Below, piece by piece: positions 16,391 through 26,000 of a DNA stretch of 35,798 nucleotides. The notes beneath the pieces were generated by a model. It did not search any database and was not told where the DNA came from. It worked only from the letters and a program-made list of their open reading frames with translations. Source of the DNA: Cellulomonas triticagri (lineage in GTDB: Bacteria; Actinomycetota; Actinomycetes; Actinomycetales; Cellulomonadaceae); assembly GCF_003696205.1 (NCBI RefSeq), contig NZ_RFFI01000034.1, positions 1 to 35,798 on the forward strand, written 5' to 3'. The position numbers were made by a program, and so were the translations under genes. The first letter of the stretch is position 1. Each line of letters opens with the position of its first letter.

Positions 16391-18120
16391 ACGTCGCACG
16401 CGACGCGGCCCGCTCGCTCGCCCTGGCCGTGACGGCGGTCGCGGGGATGCTGCGCGAGGACCCGTGGTTCCTGGCCGTGCAGGTCGCGCGGCGGCTGCCC
16501 CGCCCCCTGAGCGGTCTCGTCGCCCGGGGGCTGCTGCGCGGGGCGCCGACGACCGCGGTGCGCGCGGTCGTCGGGCACTGGCTCGCCGGACGACGCGCCC
16601 AGGCGACCAGCCAGGTGCCGGCCGCCCGTCCCCGGGGCCGCCTCGGCGCGCGCGTCCTGCGGGAGGTCGCGGCCGAGCTGGAGGCCGTCCCGATCGAGCA
16701 GCTCCCCGCCGGGACGACCCGAGCGCGGGCGGCGTGGCGGGCCGGGGCGCTCACCGCCGCGCGGGAGGAGGCCGACCGCGCAGGCGCTCGCCACCTCGCC
16801 GAGCGGTACGCGGCGGAGTCCGCGATGCTCCGACCGGGGTTCCGGGTGCCGACGCGTCCGGGGCCGGCGCCCATCGCGTCGCGGGCACGCGGCGGACCGC
16901 GCGCGCTCCACCTGCTCACGAACTCGTACCCGCACACGAGCAGCGGGTACGCGGCTCGTTCCCACGCAGTGCTGCGCGCCCAGGCCGGCGCGGGGATCCA
17001 GGTGCTCGCCGCGACGCGGCTCGGCTACCCGGTCTCCGTGGGACGGTGGACCGCCCGCAGCGCCGACGTCGTCGACGGGGTCACGTACGCGCGCCTGCTG
17101 CCCGCGCGGATGCCCGCCACGGCGGTCGATCGCGCCGCGCGCACCGTGGACGGGCTCCGCCCGTTGGCCAGGTCCGCCGGCAGCACCGTCGTGCACACGA
17201 CCACGCCGTACGGCAACGGCCAGATCGCGCGTGCGCTCGCCGACGAGGTCGGCGTCCCCTGGGTCTACGAGGTCCGGGGGCTGCTCGAGCAGACCTGGGT
17301 CGCCGGTAGGCCGGACGCCGCGTCCCGGTCACGAGCCGCGGCCAGCGAGCGGTTCTCCCTGCTCCGCGCGCAGGAGGCCGCGGTGGCGGCGGCTGCTGAC
17401 CACGTGGTGACGCTCAGCGCCACCATGCGCGACGACCTCGTCGCGCGCGGAGTCCCCGCCGAGCGGGTGACCTTGGTCCCGAACTCCGTGGACGAGCGAC
17501 TGCTGACCCTCCCGGACGCCGGGCCGGGAGCGGCGCGTCGGGACCTCGGACTGCCGGAAAGCGGATTCTGGGTCGGTACTGTGAGCAGCCTTGTGGGATA
17601 CGAAGGACTGGACGCGCTCGTCGACGCGGTCGTGGCGCTCCGCGCGCGCGGCGTCGATGCGCGTGCCTGCCTGGTCGGTGACGGCGTCGCACGGCCCGAG
17701 CTGGAGCGTCGGGCGCAGGCAGCGGGGCTCGGAGACGCACTCGTGCTCCCGGGACGCGTGCCGGCCGCCGACGCCCCCCGCTGGCACCGGGCGCTCGACG
17801 TCTTCGTCGTCCCCCGCCGCGACGTCGAGGTGTGCCGCCAGGTGACACCGCTCAAGCCGGTCGAGGCGATGGCCCTCGGACGCCCCGTGGTCGCGAGCGA
17901 CCTGCCTGCGCTCGCCGAGGTGCTGTCCGGCGGCGCCGGCCGCCTGGTCGCACCGGAGGACCCCGAGGCCCTCGCCGACGCCCTGGACGACCTCCGGAGC
18001 GACGAGGCCGCTCGCGCCGACCTGGTCGCGGCCGGCCGCGAGGTCGCGGCCGGCCGGACCTGGGCCGCGGCGGGCTCGCGGTACCGCGAGCTGTACGAGC
18101 GACTGGGCGCGGGCGCGTGA
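16387..18120 (+). CDS. Glycosyltransferase family 4 with N-terminal helical extension
   Basis: A 577-residue GT-B enzyme, longer than the usual 380-420. Residues 1 to about 165 are a helical, Arg/Ala-rich extension without a recognised domain; it contains FLAVQVARRLPRPLSGLVARGL, which could be an amphipathic membrane-binding helix. The glycosyltransferase begins at about 175 (ALHLLTNSYPHTSSGYAARS), continues with VPWVYEVRG, and the C-terminal domain shows VTLVPNSVD, WVGTVSSLVGYEGLDAL and the donor-site region PLKPVEAMALGRPVVASD. It overlaps both neighbours by 4 nt (GTGA), so it is translated with them. It probably extends the same glycan. Linkage and sugar are unknown. Confidence 0.9.
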   Translation: MNVARDAARSLALAVTAVAGMLREDPWFLAVQVARRLPRPLSGLVARGLLRGAPTTAVRAVVGHWLAGRRAQATSQVPAARPRGRLGARVLREVAAELEAVPIEQLPAGTTRARAAWRAGALTAAREEADRAGARHLAERYAAESAMLRPGFRVPTRPGPAPIASRARGGPRALHLLTNSYPHTSSGYAARSHAVLRAQAGAGIQVLAATRLGYPVSVGRWTARSADVVDGVTYARLLPARMPATAVDRAARTVDGLRPLARSAGSTVVHTTTPYGNGQIARALADEVGVPWVYEVRGLLEQTWVAGRPDAASRSRAAASERFSLLRAQEAAVAAAADHVVTLSATMRDDLVARGVPAERVTLVPNSVDERLLTLPDAGPGAARRDLGLPESGFWVGTVSSLVGYEGLDALVDAVVALRARGVDARACLVGDGVARPELERRAQAAGLGDALVLPGRVPAADAPRWHRALDVFVVPRRDVEVCRQVTPLKPVEAMALGRPVVASDLPALAEVLSGGAGRLVAPEDPEALADALDDLRSDEAARADLVAAGREVAAGRTWAAAGSRYRELYERLGAGA

Positions 18121-18998
18121 GCGCCGCGACGTCCTCGACCCGGCGTGCGGTCAGGACCGAGGTGGTCGACGGGAGCCAGCTCGCCCCGGTCACCCAGCGA
18201 CCTCCGCTCCGCGAGTACCTGGGCCGGTTGTGGGAGCGCCGCCACTTCATCCGGGCCGACGCCCGGGCGAAGGTCGTGGCCGGTTCCCGGGGCACGCTGC
18301 TCGGCACCGCCTGGTTGGTGCTGCGCCCGGTCCTCGACGCTGCCGTCTACCTCGTGATCTTCGGGCTCGTGCTGCGCGCGGACCGCGGGATCGAGAACTT
18401 CCTCGGGTACCTCGTGATCGGGACCTTCATGTTCCAGTTCACCTCTCGTTGCCTGAGCACCGGCGCGCAGTCGCTGATCAGCGGGAAGGCGCTGATGAAG
18501 TCGTTCGCGTTCCCCCGCGCCGCACTGCCGGTCGCCACCGTGGTCCGGGAGACGATCAGCTACGGACCCGTCCTGGTGGCGATGGTCGCGATCCTCCTGG
18601 TGCTGCCGGACTCGCCCGTGCTGAGCTGGCGGTGGGCGCTGGTCCCCCTGGCGATCGCGCTGCAGGTCGTCATGGGCCTCGGGCTGGCCCTGCTCGCGGC
18701 GCGGCCGACCGCGCGCGTCCCCGACCTCCAGCACATCATCGGGTTCTTCAGCCGGTTCTGGCTGTACGGGTCGGCGGTGTTCTTCTCGTACGAGCGATTC
18801 GTGTCGCACCCGCAGGTCCTCGAGCTCGTGCAGCTCAACCCCATGTTCCGGGTCCTGGAGATCACGCGGGACTGCCTGCTCTACGGCATCACCCCGGGTG
18901 CGGAGGCCTGGGTGATCCTGGGCGCGTGGGCCGGCGCGCTCCTGACGGCGGGCCTGGTCGTGTTCTGGCGCGGGGAGGAGCGCTATGGCGCCCTCTGA
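18117..18998 (+). CDS. ABC polysaccharide exporter, membrane subunit (Wzm/TagG-like)
   Basis: A 293-residue ABC-2-type permease with about six membrane helices, forming the channel half of a glycan exporter. A cytoplasmic N-terminus (REYLGRLWERRHFIRADARA, about 29-48) and the motif GTLLGTAWLVLRPVLDAAVYLVIFGL are characteristic of TagG/RfbD/Wzm proteins; LNPMFRVLEITRDCLLYG near 240 is the family's C-terminal signature. The GTG at 18117 overlaps the preceding stop codon by 4 nt. A much longer open frame upstream in this phase is a shadow of the glycosyltransferase gene. Its partner ATPase begins 14 nt before this gene ends. Confidence 0.93.
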   Translation: MSAATSSTRRAVRTEVVDGSQLAPVTQRPPLREYLGRLWERRHFIRADARAKVVAGSRGTLLGTAWLVLRPVLDAAVYLVIFGLVLRADRGIENFLGYLVIGTFMFQFTSRCLSTGAQSLISGKALMKSFAFPRAALPVATVVRETISYGPVLVAMVAILLVLPDSPVLSWRWALVPLAIALQVVMGLGLALLAARPTARVPDLQHIIGFFSRFWLYGSAVFFSYERFVSHPQVLELVQLNPMFRVLEITRDCLLYGITPGAEAWVILGAWAGALLTAGLVVFWRGEERYGAL

Positions 18999-19902
18999 CC
19001 GGTTCCCCGCCGAGGTGCAGGTGGCGGTGGACGACGTGCACGTCCGGTACCGGACCGCGTCCGACGACGCCACGCTGCGCCGCGGCCTGCCCCGTTGGCA
19101 GCGCGCCGCGAACCGGCTGGTCGGGCGGGAGCCGACCGTGCTGGTCCGCGCGCTCGCCGGGGTCTCCCTGGTCGCGCGCGCGGGCGAGGCGGTGGGCGTC
19201 GTCGGTCTGAACGGCTCGGGCAAGAGCACGCTGCTGCGGGTGATCGCCGGGCTCGAGACCCCGCACCGTGGACGCGTGCGTGCCCGCTCCGCACCGGTCC
19301 TGCTGGGGGTGAACGCCGCCCTGCTCCCCGAGCTCTCCGGCAGCCAGAACGTCCGTCTGGGGTGCCTCGCCATGGGGATGACCCCCGACGAGGCCGAGGC
19401 CGCGTACCCGCAGGTCGTCGAGGTCGCCGGGATCGGACCGTCGATCCACCGCCCGATGAAGACCTACTCCTCGGGGATGGCGGCCCGGCTGAAGTTCGCG
19501 ATCGCTGCCGCCTCGGACCCGCAGATCCTGCTCATCGACGAGGCCCTGGCCACCGGGGACGCGGCCTTCCGCGAACGCAGCGAGGAGCGCATGAACCACC
19601 TGCGGCGGCAGGCCGGTTGCGTGTTCCTGGTGAGCCACGCCGCGAAGACCATCGAGGAGACGTGCACGCGAGCGATCTGGCTCCACCGCGGGCACGTCGT
19701 GACGGACGGACCCGCCTACGACGTCGCCCAGGCCTACCGGTGGTGGGCCTGGAACCTCGCCAAGGGGCAGACCGAGACCGCGGCGTCGCTCCTCGAGGAC
19801 GCCTTCCGCCAGGGGACCGACACCCGCGTGGTCCTGGCCCCGGAGGACGCGGGCAGCGCCGTCCCCCGGCACGCACGACTCCGATCCGGAGGTTCCGTAT
19901 GA
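18985..19902 (+). CDS. ABC polysaccharide exporter, ATPase subunit (Wzt/TagH-like)
   Basis: A 305-residue ATPase that powers export of a lipid-linked glycan with the preceding permease. It has Walker A GLNGSGKST (74-82), signature YSSGM (161-165), Walker B ILLIDEALATGD (181-192) and the switch His in VSHAA (about 218). The long segment between the first strands and Walker A (about 25-65) is typical of Wzt/TagH. Only about 50 residues follow the nucleotide-binding domain, so the C-terminal carbohydrate-binding domain found in Wzt proteins that sense a chain-end cap is absent. The ATG at 18985 follows GGGGAGGAG and overlaps the permease gene by 14 nt. The stop codon overlaps the next start (ATGA). 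Confidence 0.93.
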   Translation: MAPSDRFPAEVQVAVDDVHVRYRTASDDATLRRGLPRWQRAANRLVGREPTVLVRALAGVSLVARAGEAVGVVGLNGSGKSTLLRVIAGLETPHRGRVRARSAPVLLGVNAALLPELSGSQNVRLGCLAMGMTPDEAEAAYPQVVEVAGIGPSIHRPMKTYSSGMAARLKFAIAAASDPQILLIDEALATGDAAFRERSEERMNHLRRQAGCVFLVSHAAKTIEETCTRAIWLHRGHVVTDGPAYDVAQAYRWWAWNLAKGQTETAASLLEDAFRQGTDTRVVLAPEDAGSAVPRHARLRSGGSV

Positions 19903-21044
19903 CCCTGCGCGTGATGACCGTGTACGGCACCCGACCCGAGGCCATCAAGTGCGCGCCGGTGGTGCAGGCACTGGCCGCATCCCCCGACTTCGAGGGGATC
20001 ACCGTGGTCACCGGGCAGCACCGCGAGATGCTCGACCAGGTCAACGAGCTGTTCGGGATCGTGCCGGACCACGACCTGGACGTCATGAGCCACGGGCAGA
20101 CGTTGAGCGGGATCTTCGCCCGCGTCCTCGACGGCCTGGATCCCCTGCTGGTGAGCGAGCAGCCCGACGCCGTGGTCGTGCAGGGGGACACGACGACGTC
20201 CACCGCGGCGGCGCTCGCCGCGTTCTACCGCGGGATCCCCGTCGTGCACCTCGAGGCGGGGCTGCGCTCCGGTGATCTCGCGTCCCCCTTCCCGGAAGAG
20301 GGAAACCGGCGCCTGACCAGCCAGATCGCCTCGGTGCACCTCGCGCCGACGACCACCAGCCGGGACAACCTGGTCGCGGAGGGCGTGGATCCTGACCGCA
20401 TCGTCGTCACCGGGAACACGGTGATCGACGCACTGCTCGACACGGTGCGCCGCGGACTGCCGTTCGCCGACGGCGCGCTGGAGGACGCCGTCACCTCAGG
20501 GCGCAAGGTGCTGCTGGTCACCACCCACCGGCGGGAGAACTGGGGCGGTGCGATGCAGGGGGTGGGACGCGCCGTGGCCCGTCTCGCACGTGACCACGAG
20601 GACCTGCTCGTGGTGCTGCCCGCCCACCGCAACCCCGTGGTGCGGGAGGCGATCCTCCCCGAGCTGTCGGGCCTGCCCAACGTCGTCGTGACCGAGCCGC
20701 TCCCGTACGGGGAGTTCGCACGGCTGATGTCCGAGGCCCACGTGATCCTGTCCGACTCCGGCGGTGTGCAGGAGGAGGCGCCGTCTCTCGGCACCCCTGT
20801 GCTCGTGATGCGGGACACCACGGAGCGACCGGAGGCCGTCGCCGCGGGAGCGGTCCGGCTCGTGGGCACCGACGAGGAGACGATCGTCTCCGAGGTCGGA
20901 CGACTGCTGCGTGACGCCGAGGCGCACGCCTCGATGGCGACGGCCGCGAACCCGTACGGCGACGGGACCGCGGCCCGGCAGAGCCTCGACGCGATCCGGG
21001 CGATGGTGCCGGCGCAGCGCGGGCCTCAGGGTTCCCCGTCCTGA
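19899..21044 (+). CDS. wecB: UDP-N-acetylglucosamine 2-epimerase
   Basis: A 381-residue non-hydrolysing epimerase (WecB/MnaA) that interconverts UDP-GlcNAc and UDP-ManNAc in the cytoplasm. Family motifs are clear: VMTVYGTRPEAIK at the start, VTGQHREMLDQV (about 40-51), VQGDTTT, HLEAGLRSGD, PFPEEGNR, TTHRRENWG in the middle, and SDSGGVQEEAP near 290. The ATG at 19899 follows CGGAGG and overlaps the ATPase gene by 4 nt; longer frames in this phase are shadows. It is the last gene of the plus-strand operon. Together with the UDP-ManNAc dehydrogenase gene of the opposite operon it completes a route to UDP-ManNAcA, as in enterobacterial common antigen and some teichuronic acids. Confidence 0.96.
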   Translation: MTLRVMTVYGTRPEAIKCAPVVQALAASPDFEGITVVTGQHREMLDQVNELFGIVPDHDLDVMSHGQTLSGIFARVLDGLDPLLVSEQPDAVVVQGDTTTSTAAALAAFYRGIPVVHLEAGLRSGDLASPFPEEGNRRLTSQIASVHLAPTTTSRDNLVAEGVDPDRIVVTGNTVIDALLDTVRRGLPFADGALEDAVTSGRKVLLVTTHRRENWGGAMQGVGRAVARLARDHEDLLVVLPAHRNPVVREAILPELSGLPNVVVTEPLPYGEFARLMSEAHVILSDSGGVQEEAPSLGTPVLVMRDTTERPEAVAAGAVRLVGTDEETIVSEVGRLLRDAEAHASMATAANPYGDGTAARQSLDAIRAMVPAQRGPQGSPS

Positions 21045-21050
21045 GTGCCG

Positions 21051-21088
21051 TGTCGCGTCCCCGCCCCGCTGCGGGTGGGTACGCGACA
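21051..21088. terminator. Bidirectional terminator between converging polysaccharide operons
   Basis: TGTCGCGT (21051-21058) and ACGCGACA (21081-21088) form perfect outer arms, and the C-rich and G-rich inner segments extend the stem. The plus strand then reads GCGTTTA, a short T-tract. Only 48 bases separate the two stop codons, so one hairpin would serve both operons. Confidence 0.7.
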
Positions 21089-21092
21089 GCGT

Positions 21093-23090
21093 TTACCGGG
21101 CCGTCTCCCCGGGCGCCGCAGCCGGGCTGAGATCCGGCGCCTCGCGCTGCTCGACCCGGTCGAACGCGGAGACCAACGACGTCTCGAACAGGTCCCGAGA
21201 CACGGGGACGTGTCCCTCCCCGAGGTCCACGGGAACGACCCGCACGCGACCGTCGGCGGAGGTGCCTCCGGTGGTCGAGAGCCCGAACACGGCAGCGAAC
21301 GGCTGGCAGTGCTCCTGGACGTGATGTGTGTCCCCCTGGTTGATCACCAGATCGACCAGGTTGGACGTGCCCAGCTCGTATCTGCGCGTGACATCCACGC
21401 GCTCCCGCACCCGCGGGTCCGACTGCGGCTCGTCACAACCGAAGACGGTCCGCGCGGCACGTTCCCAAGCCGCCCGGTTGTAGCGCCAGAGGATCGTCTG
21501 CGGCGCGAAAGCCACCGCGATGCTCTGAGGTATCCGCGCCGCGAGCTGCAGGGCCGCGAACCCACCACCGCTCCCTCCGGTCACGGCGAGCGCGCTCGCC
21601 GAGCTGGCATCTCTCATGCGCGACGTCAACGCGTGGACGACGTCGAGCAGGTCGTCGTCGGCGGACCCGAGGAACCAGCCGAGCCCGAGGTCCGGATCTC
21701 GCACGAGTGTGGCGTCCGAGACCAGCAGGAACGACCAGGCAGCCTCCTTCTGCGACGTGACGCGCTCGAAGTACGGGTACTCGGTGCTGGCCCTGTCGAC
21801 CGCGCCGTGGAATCCCACCGCGAGCCTGCTGCTGCGGCGCACCCCCGCCATCGTCCACACGCGCACCTCGCCGTCGTCCACCGGGTACAGGGCCACGACG
21901 CCACGCGCGGGGGCAAACCCCTCGACGGGCGTGGGCTCCGCGATCGGGAGCTGGTAGCGCGGGTGCCACCCCGCCACGTGGAGCATGCCGCCATCGGCAT
22001 GACGGTCTGCGCGCGCGACCCGCGCAGCCCCGACAACCAGTGCCGCACCCGCCAGGCCCGGCACCCCGCTGACGTAGAACCGGATCGCCTCGACGGGTGC
22101 TCCCTCGGCGGTCTGTCCCCGGACGTCGGTGAGCAGCTCGCGCGGAACCGCCAGTCGCAGCACCTCGTCTTGTTCGACAGCAGAGAACATCATGCGGTGG
22201 TACACCCCGCGGGACACGGTGCCGACCGCGACGTACCGGAGGCTCGCCCACCCGACGAGGCACACCTCGATCTCGAGCTGGTCACCGTGAGCGGTGGTCG
22301 GGATGTCGACCACGTGCCGGTCCCCGGGACCATCGAACGCCCACTGGTGCCCGTGCGCAGGACCGTCGCTCGGCGCCACCTGCGCCAGGCCCGCTCGGAA
22401 GTGGTCGTAGAACGACGGCACCAGGTGGAACGGTGAGGCGCCCCACCTGTGCTCCCGCGCCGCGACGAGGTCACGCGAGCGAGGCTCGACGAACTGGTGC
22501 TCCGACAGGTCCTGGCGCATCCGTGCGTAGAGGCGGGCCAGGAAGGCGTTCGCAGCCGCGATGCGCTCGTCGGAGTAGATCGCTGGGAGCGGACCCCCGT
22601 CGTCGACCTCCGATGCCCACCGCGCCGCGTTGACCCGGAGGTCCGCACGCCGACCTCGGGCGTCCAGCACACGGAGAAGGCGCTCCCAGCCGGCTTCCCA
22701 CAGCCGGAAGAACTCGTCGCTGCCCGACCGGATTCGCCGGCCCGCTGGCGGAGTGGTGACGCGGCTGAGCTCTGCGGACCACGTGCAGAGCGCCCCGGAG
22801 GTCGGGTGCTCCAGCAGGTCGAAGCGTTCGTCGACCGGGTCGTACACCACCAGCTCGCTGTCGTCCGTCGCCAGGAGCACCGGTAGCGACTTCCGCAGGT
22901 CCTGCTCGACCATGCGCCGCTGGAACGCGGACTCGATCCCCTCCAGGTCGACGTCGTCGAACGGCACCGCCCCGAACGCGCTCGCCAGTGACGTCCGCGC
23001 GTAGTAAGTGCTGATCTGCCACCGGTCGGCGTCCTGAGGGCCGAAGGCGTCCCGCGTGACGCAGCTGCCGACGATCGCGACCCGTGTCAT
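21093..23090 (-). CDS. DUF6270 + alpha/beta-hydrolase two-domain protein
   Basis: A 665-residue protein without signal peptide or membrane helix. The N-terminal part (1 to about 235) begins TRVAIVGSCVTRDAFG, the mark of DUF6270 proteins found in polysaccharide loci; the GSC block resembles the first block of SGNH esterases. Residues about 245-380 look like a beta-sandwich. The C-terminal part (about 390-645) has an alpha/beta-hydrolase pattern: nucleophile elbow TGGSGGGFAAL with Ser507, DTHHVQEH at about 587-594, and GEGHVP with His627. A plausible role is adding or removing acyl groups on the glycan, loosely like Asp2 of the accessory Sec system; this is inference. The ATG at 23090 overlaps the stop of the giant gene by 4 nt (ATGA), so both are made together. 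It is the last gene of the operon. Confidence 0.75.
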   Translation of the reverse strand: MTRVAIVGSCVTRDAFGPQDADRWQISTYYARTSLASAFGAVPFDDVDLEGIESAFQRRMVEQDLRKSLPVLLATDDSELVVYDPVDERFDLLEHPTSGALCTWSAELSRVTTPPAGRRIRSGSDEFFRLWEAGWERLLRVLDARGRRADLRVNAARWASEVDDGGPLPAIYSDERIAAANAFLARLYARMRQDLSEHQFVEPRSRDLVAAREHRWGASPFHLVPSFYDHFRAGLAQVAPSDGPAHGHQWAFDGPGDRHVVDIPTTAHGDQLEIEVCLVGWASLRYVAVGTVSRGVYHRMMFSAVEQDEVLRLAVPRELLTDVRGQTAEGAPVEAIRFYVSGVPGLAGAALVVGAARVARADRHADGGMLHVAGWHPRYQLPIAEPTPVEGFAPARGVVALYPVDDGEVRVWTMAGVRRSSRLAVGFHGAVDRASTEYPYFERVTSQKEAAWSFLLVSDATLVRDPDLGLGWFLGSADDDLLDVVHALTSRMRDASSASALAVTGGSGGGFAALQLAARIPQSIAVAFAPQTILWRYNRAAWERAARTVFGCDEPQSDPRVRERVDVTRRYELGTSNLVDLVINQGDTHHVQEHCQPFAAVFGLSTTGGTSADGRVRVVPVDLGEGHVPVSRDLFETSLVSAFDRVEQREAPDLSPAAAPGETAR

Positions 23091-26000
23091 GCGCCCGCCG
23101 ACCGGGGAGCGATCAGCTCGATCTCGGTCGAGATCACGGCACGGGCAGAGGACTGCCGTCCCACCCGGGCTGCGGCCGCAGCAGACATCCGGCTGAACTC
23201 CTCCGGGTCACGGACCAGTGCCAGGACGCCGTCCGCCATGGCCCGGGCGTCCTCCGCCGGAGCGAGGATCCCGCACGTGCCGTCCACGAACTCAGGGATC
23301 GCCGCGACGTCATTCGTCACCGGGACCAGGCCAGACGCCATGGCCTCGTCGCGGGACACTCCATGCGTGTCCATCCGGGTGGGCACGAGGAAGATGCCGT
23401 GCTCCGCGTGGAGGTCCACGATCTCGTGCTGGCTGAGGAACCGGCGGTCGAGTACGACGTTCGGCAGGTGCTTGATCGGCGCGAGGGTCTCGTCGAACAG
23501 CGGGCCGTCACCGACGAACCGGAACCGCAGGCTCGCGAACTCCGGCTCGTCCCGCAGCATGAGCACAGCCTGCACCGCCAGGTCGTTGGCGTACGTGCGC
23601 GACGCGTACGGCCGGATCGACAGGATCGCGAACCGGAGACCAGGATCCTTGACCTGGAAGCGGAACAGGTCCGTGTCGATCGGGTTGTGGACGATCGCGT
23701 ACCGGGGCTCGTCGAGCTCGACCCCGACGTCGGACATCACCTCGTCTGCCAGGTACCGGGAGACGAACACGAACCGCACCCCGTCCCCCGGGTCCTGGAA
23801 GACGGAGCGCCAGAACGCGAGCCGGGCGTCGCTCTTCGCCTTCTCCGCCTCCAGCTCGTCGTCGCTCGTGATGTTGTACGCCCGCCGCCACCACGGCTGG
23901 ACCTCGGACCCGTGGATCCAGATGACCACGCGGGTCCCTGCAGGACGGTGCTGCAGCGCGGCCCACATCGCGGGGTCGAGGAAGTGCACCATCACGACGT
24001 CGTGCCCCCCGGACTGCAGTACCGACGACAGTGCACCAGCCGAGCCGGTCACGACGTCGATGCCCTCGAACTCGCGGTACCCGATCGACGCGCCCTCGCT
24101 GAGGCAGAAGACCTCGCAGTCGAGCCCGCGCTCGCGATAGCTCCGCACGCGCGAGTGCACGAAGCCGTTGCGGTAGAGATCGGCGTACGAGGGGTAGATG
24201 TTCGTGAGCACGAGCGCGCGCGCCCGCGGCAGGACGACCGCAGGTTCGGTGTCGCGGTGCCCCCACGTGACGCCGGCCAGCTCGGCGGAGCCCGACCCGC
24301 GCACCCGGATCCCGAGTTTGACACCCGTGGCGTCAGCGGGCACGGGGACGACCGTGTTGACGTGGCTCCGCACCACGGTCGAGCCGAGCCTCGTCTCGTC
24401 GTCGTCGTAGAACACCAGCGCGAGCTGCAGGTCGAGCCCGGTCGAGGTGTCGACGTGCACCGCCCCGGACGAGATCCATGCCGGCGCCAGGGGGACCATC
24501 TCGGTCGCGTAGATGTAGTCGTGCACGTTGTCGTCCAACCCAGCGGAGACGCGAAGCCCTGTGACGCCAGGCTCCAGGGTGATGCCGGCCCTGCTCGAAC
24601 GGTGGAAGAGCGCGGCGAGCTCGGTCCCGTACAGCCCCCTGGACTCCGTCGTTGCCGGCGGCGCCGGGCGGACCCGCTCCGCCGCGCTGAGGAGATCGGA
24701 CAGCTCGACCCCGTGGTCGACCACACGCCCGTCGACAGCGGCGGCGACCTGTTCGTCTCCGGCTGCCGCGCAGTAGCTGAGCCGGTCGATACTGGTCTGA
24801 GGGCCGAGGTCCGACGCTCCGTCCTGGCGGATCAGCTCCAGCAGGTCGTGGGCGACCAGCTGCCCACAGCTCGTGACCCTGATGACCGAGCGGCGCACCC
24901 CGAGTCCTTGCGTCAGCCGGTACTCGGTCCCGCCGACGAGCTCGACGCGATGGTCTCGCCACCGGTGGTAGCGGCTCTTGCCGATCACGGGGGACGACGT
25001 GTACCGGGTCGCCAGTGCGAGGTCGACCAGGTAGTCGGGCCCGTAGTAGTCGTCTCCCTCGAAGCAGGCGACGAGCTCGGCGTCGCCGGCGAGGTCCTGG
25101 ACCCGCGCACCGGCATCGCGCTGCGGCGCGAGCCGCACCCGCCCGTCCGCGACGTCGCGGCCCAGGAGCGCGTCGTCGACGAAGACGGTGGCCCGCCACT
25201 CCTGGTGGTTCTGCCGACCGAGCGAGTGCAGAACCCGATCCAGCGCCGGCTCGTCCGCAGCGGTCGCGACGACGTGGACGCCGATCGACCAGGGCTTCCA
25301 GTCCTGCCCGGTGACCCGGGACCACAGGTAGGCGGCTCGGTCCGCGTAGGTGTGCTGACGCATGACGTTGCGCAGTCCGGCCAGACGGAGCTCGTCCACG
25401 GCGCCCGACTCGGTGATGCCACGCAGCCGTCGCTCGGCCTCGAGCCCGTCATCCGTCGTCACCACGAGGTCACCGAAGAGGACCCGAGCTGCGCGGGCGT
25501 AGTTGCTGACAGTCAGGGTGTTGGACGCCAGCAGCTCGAAGACCCGTCGCGCCAGCATCGTCTGGGACTGCTTCACGGAGTTCAGGTTGACCGCGAAGCG
25601 GTAGCCCCGGTAAGCGTCTGCCACCTCGTGAGGGGCCAGCGTCCCGACGATCAGCTCCTGGTACTCCTCGGGGAAGCGGTAGGCCTCGTCCGTCCCGCCG
25701 AGGTTGCGGTCGAAGATCTCGACCGGCCGCAGCGCCGGGAGCGCCCGCACGAGGCTGGCCAGATCCCGCGTTCGCTCCGGGTACCTCCGGTAGTAGGCCC
25801 CGGCGAACACGAAGGCGTCCCGCCGGTCCTCGCTCTCGATGGGGTGGTGCTCGGCCGGCTGCGCCGCGAACGGGAGCAACCAGACACGGTCGTGCCCGAG
25901 TGCGGCCTTGTAGTGCTCGACACGGTCCAGGTCCGTGGTGAAGACGTGGTCGAAGAGCCCGGCCGCGTTGAGGAACGTCGTGTAGTGCACGGGGTCTTCC

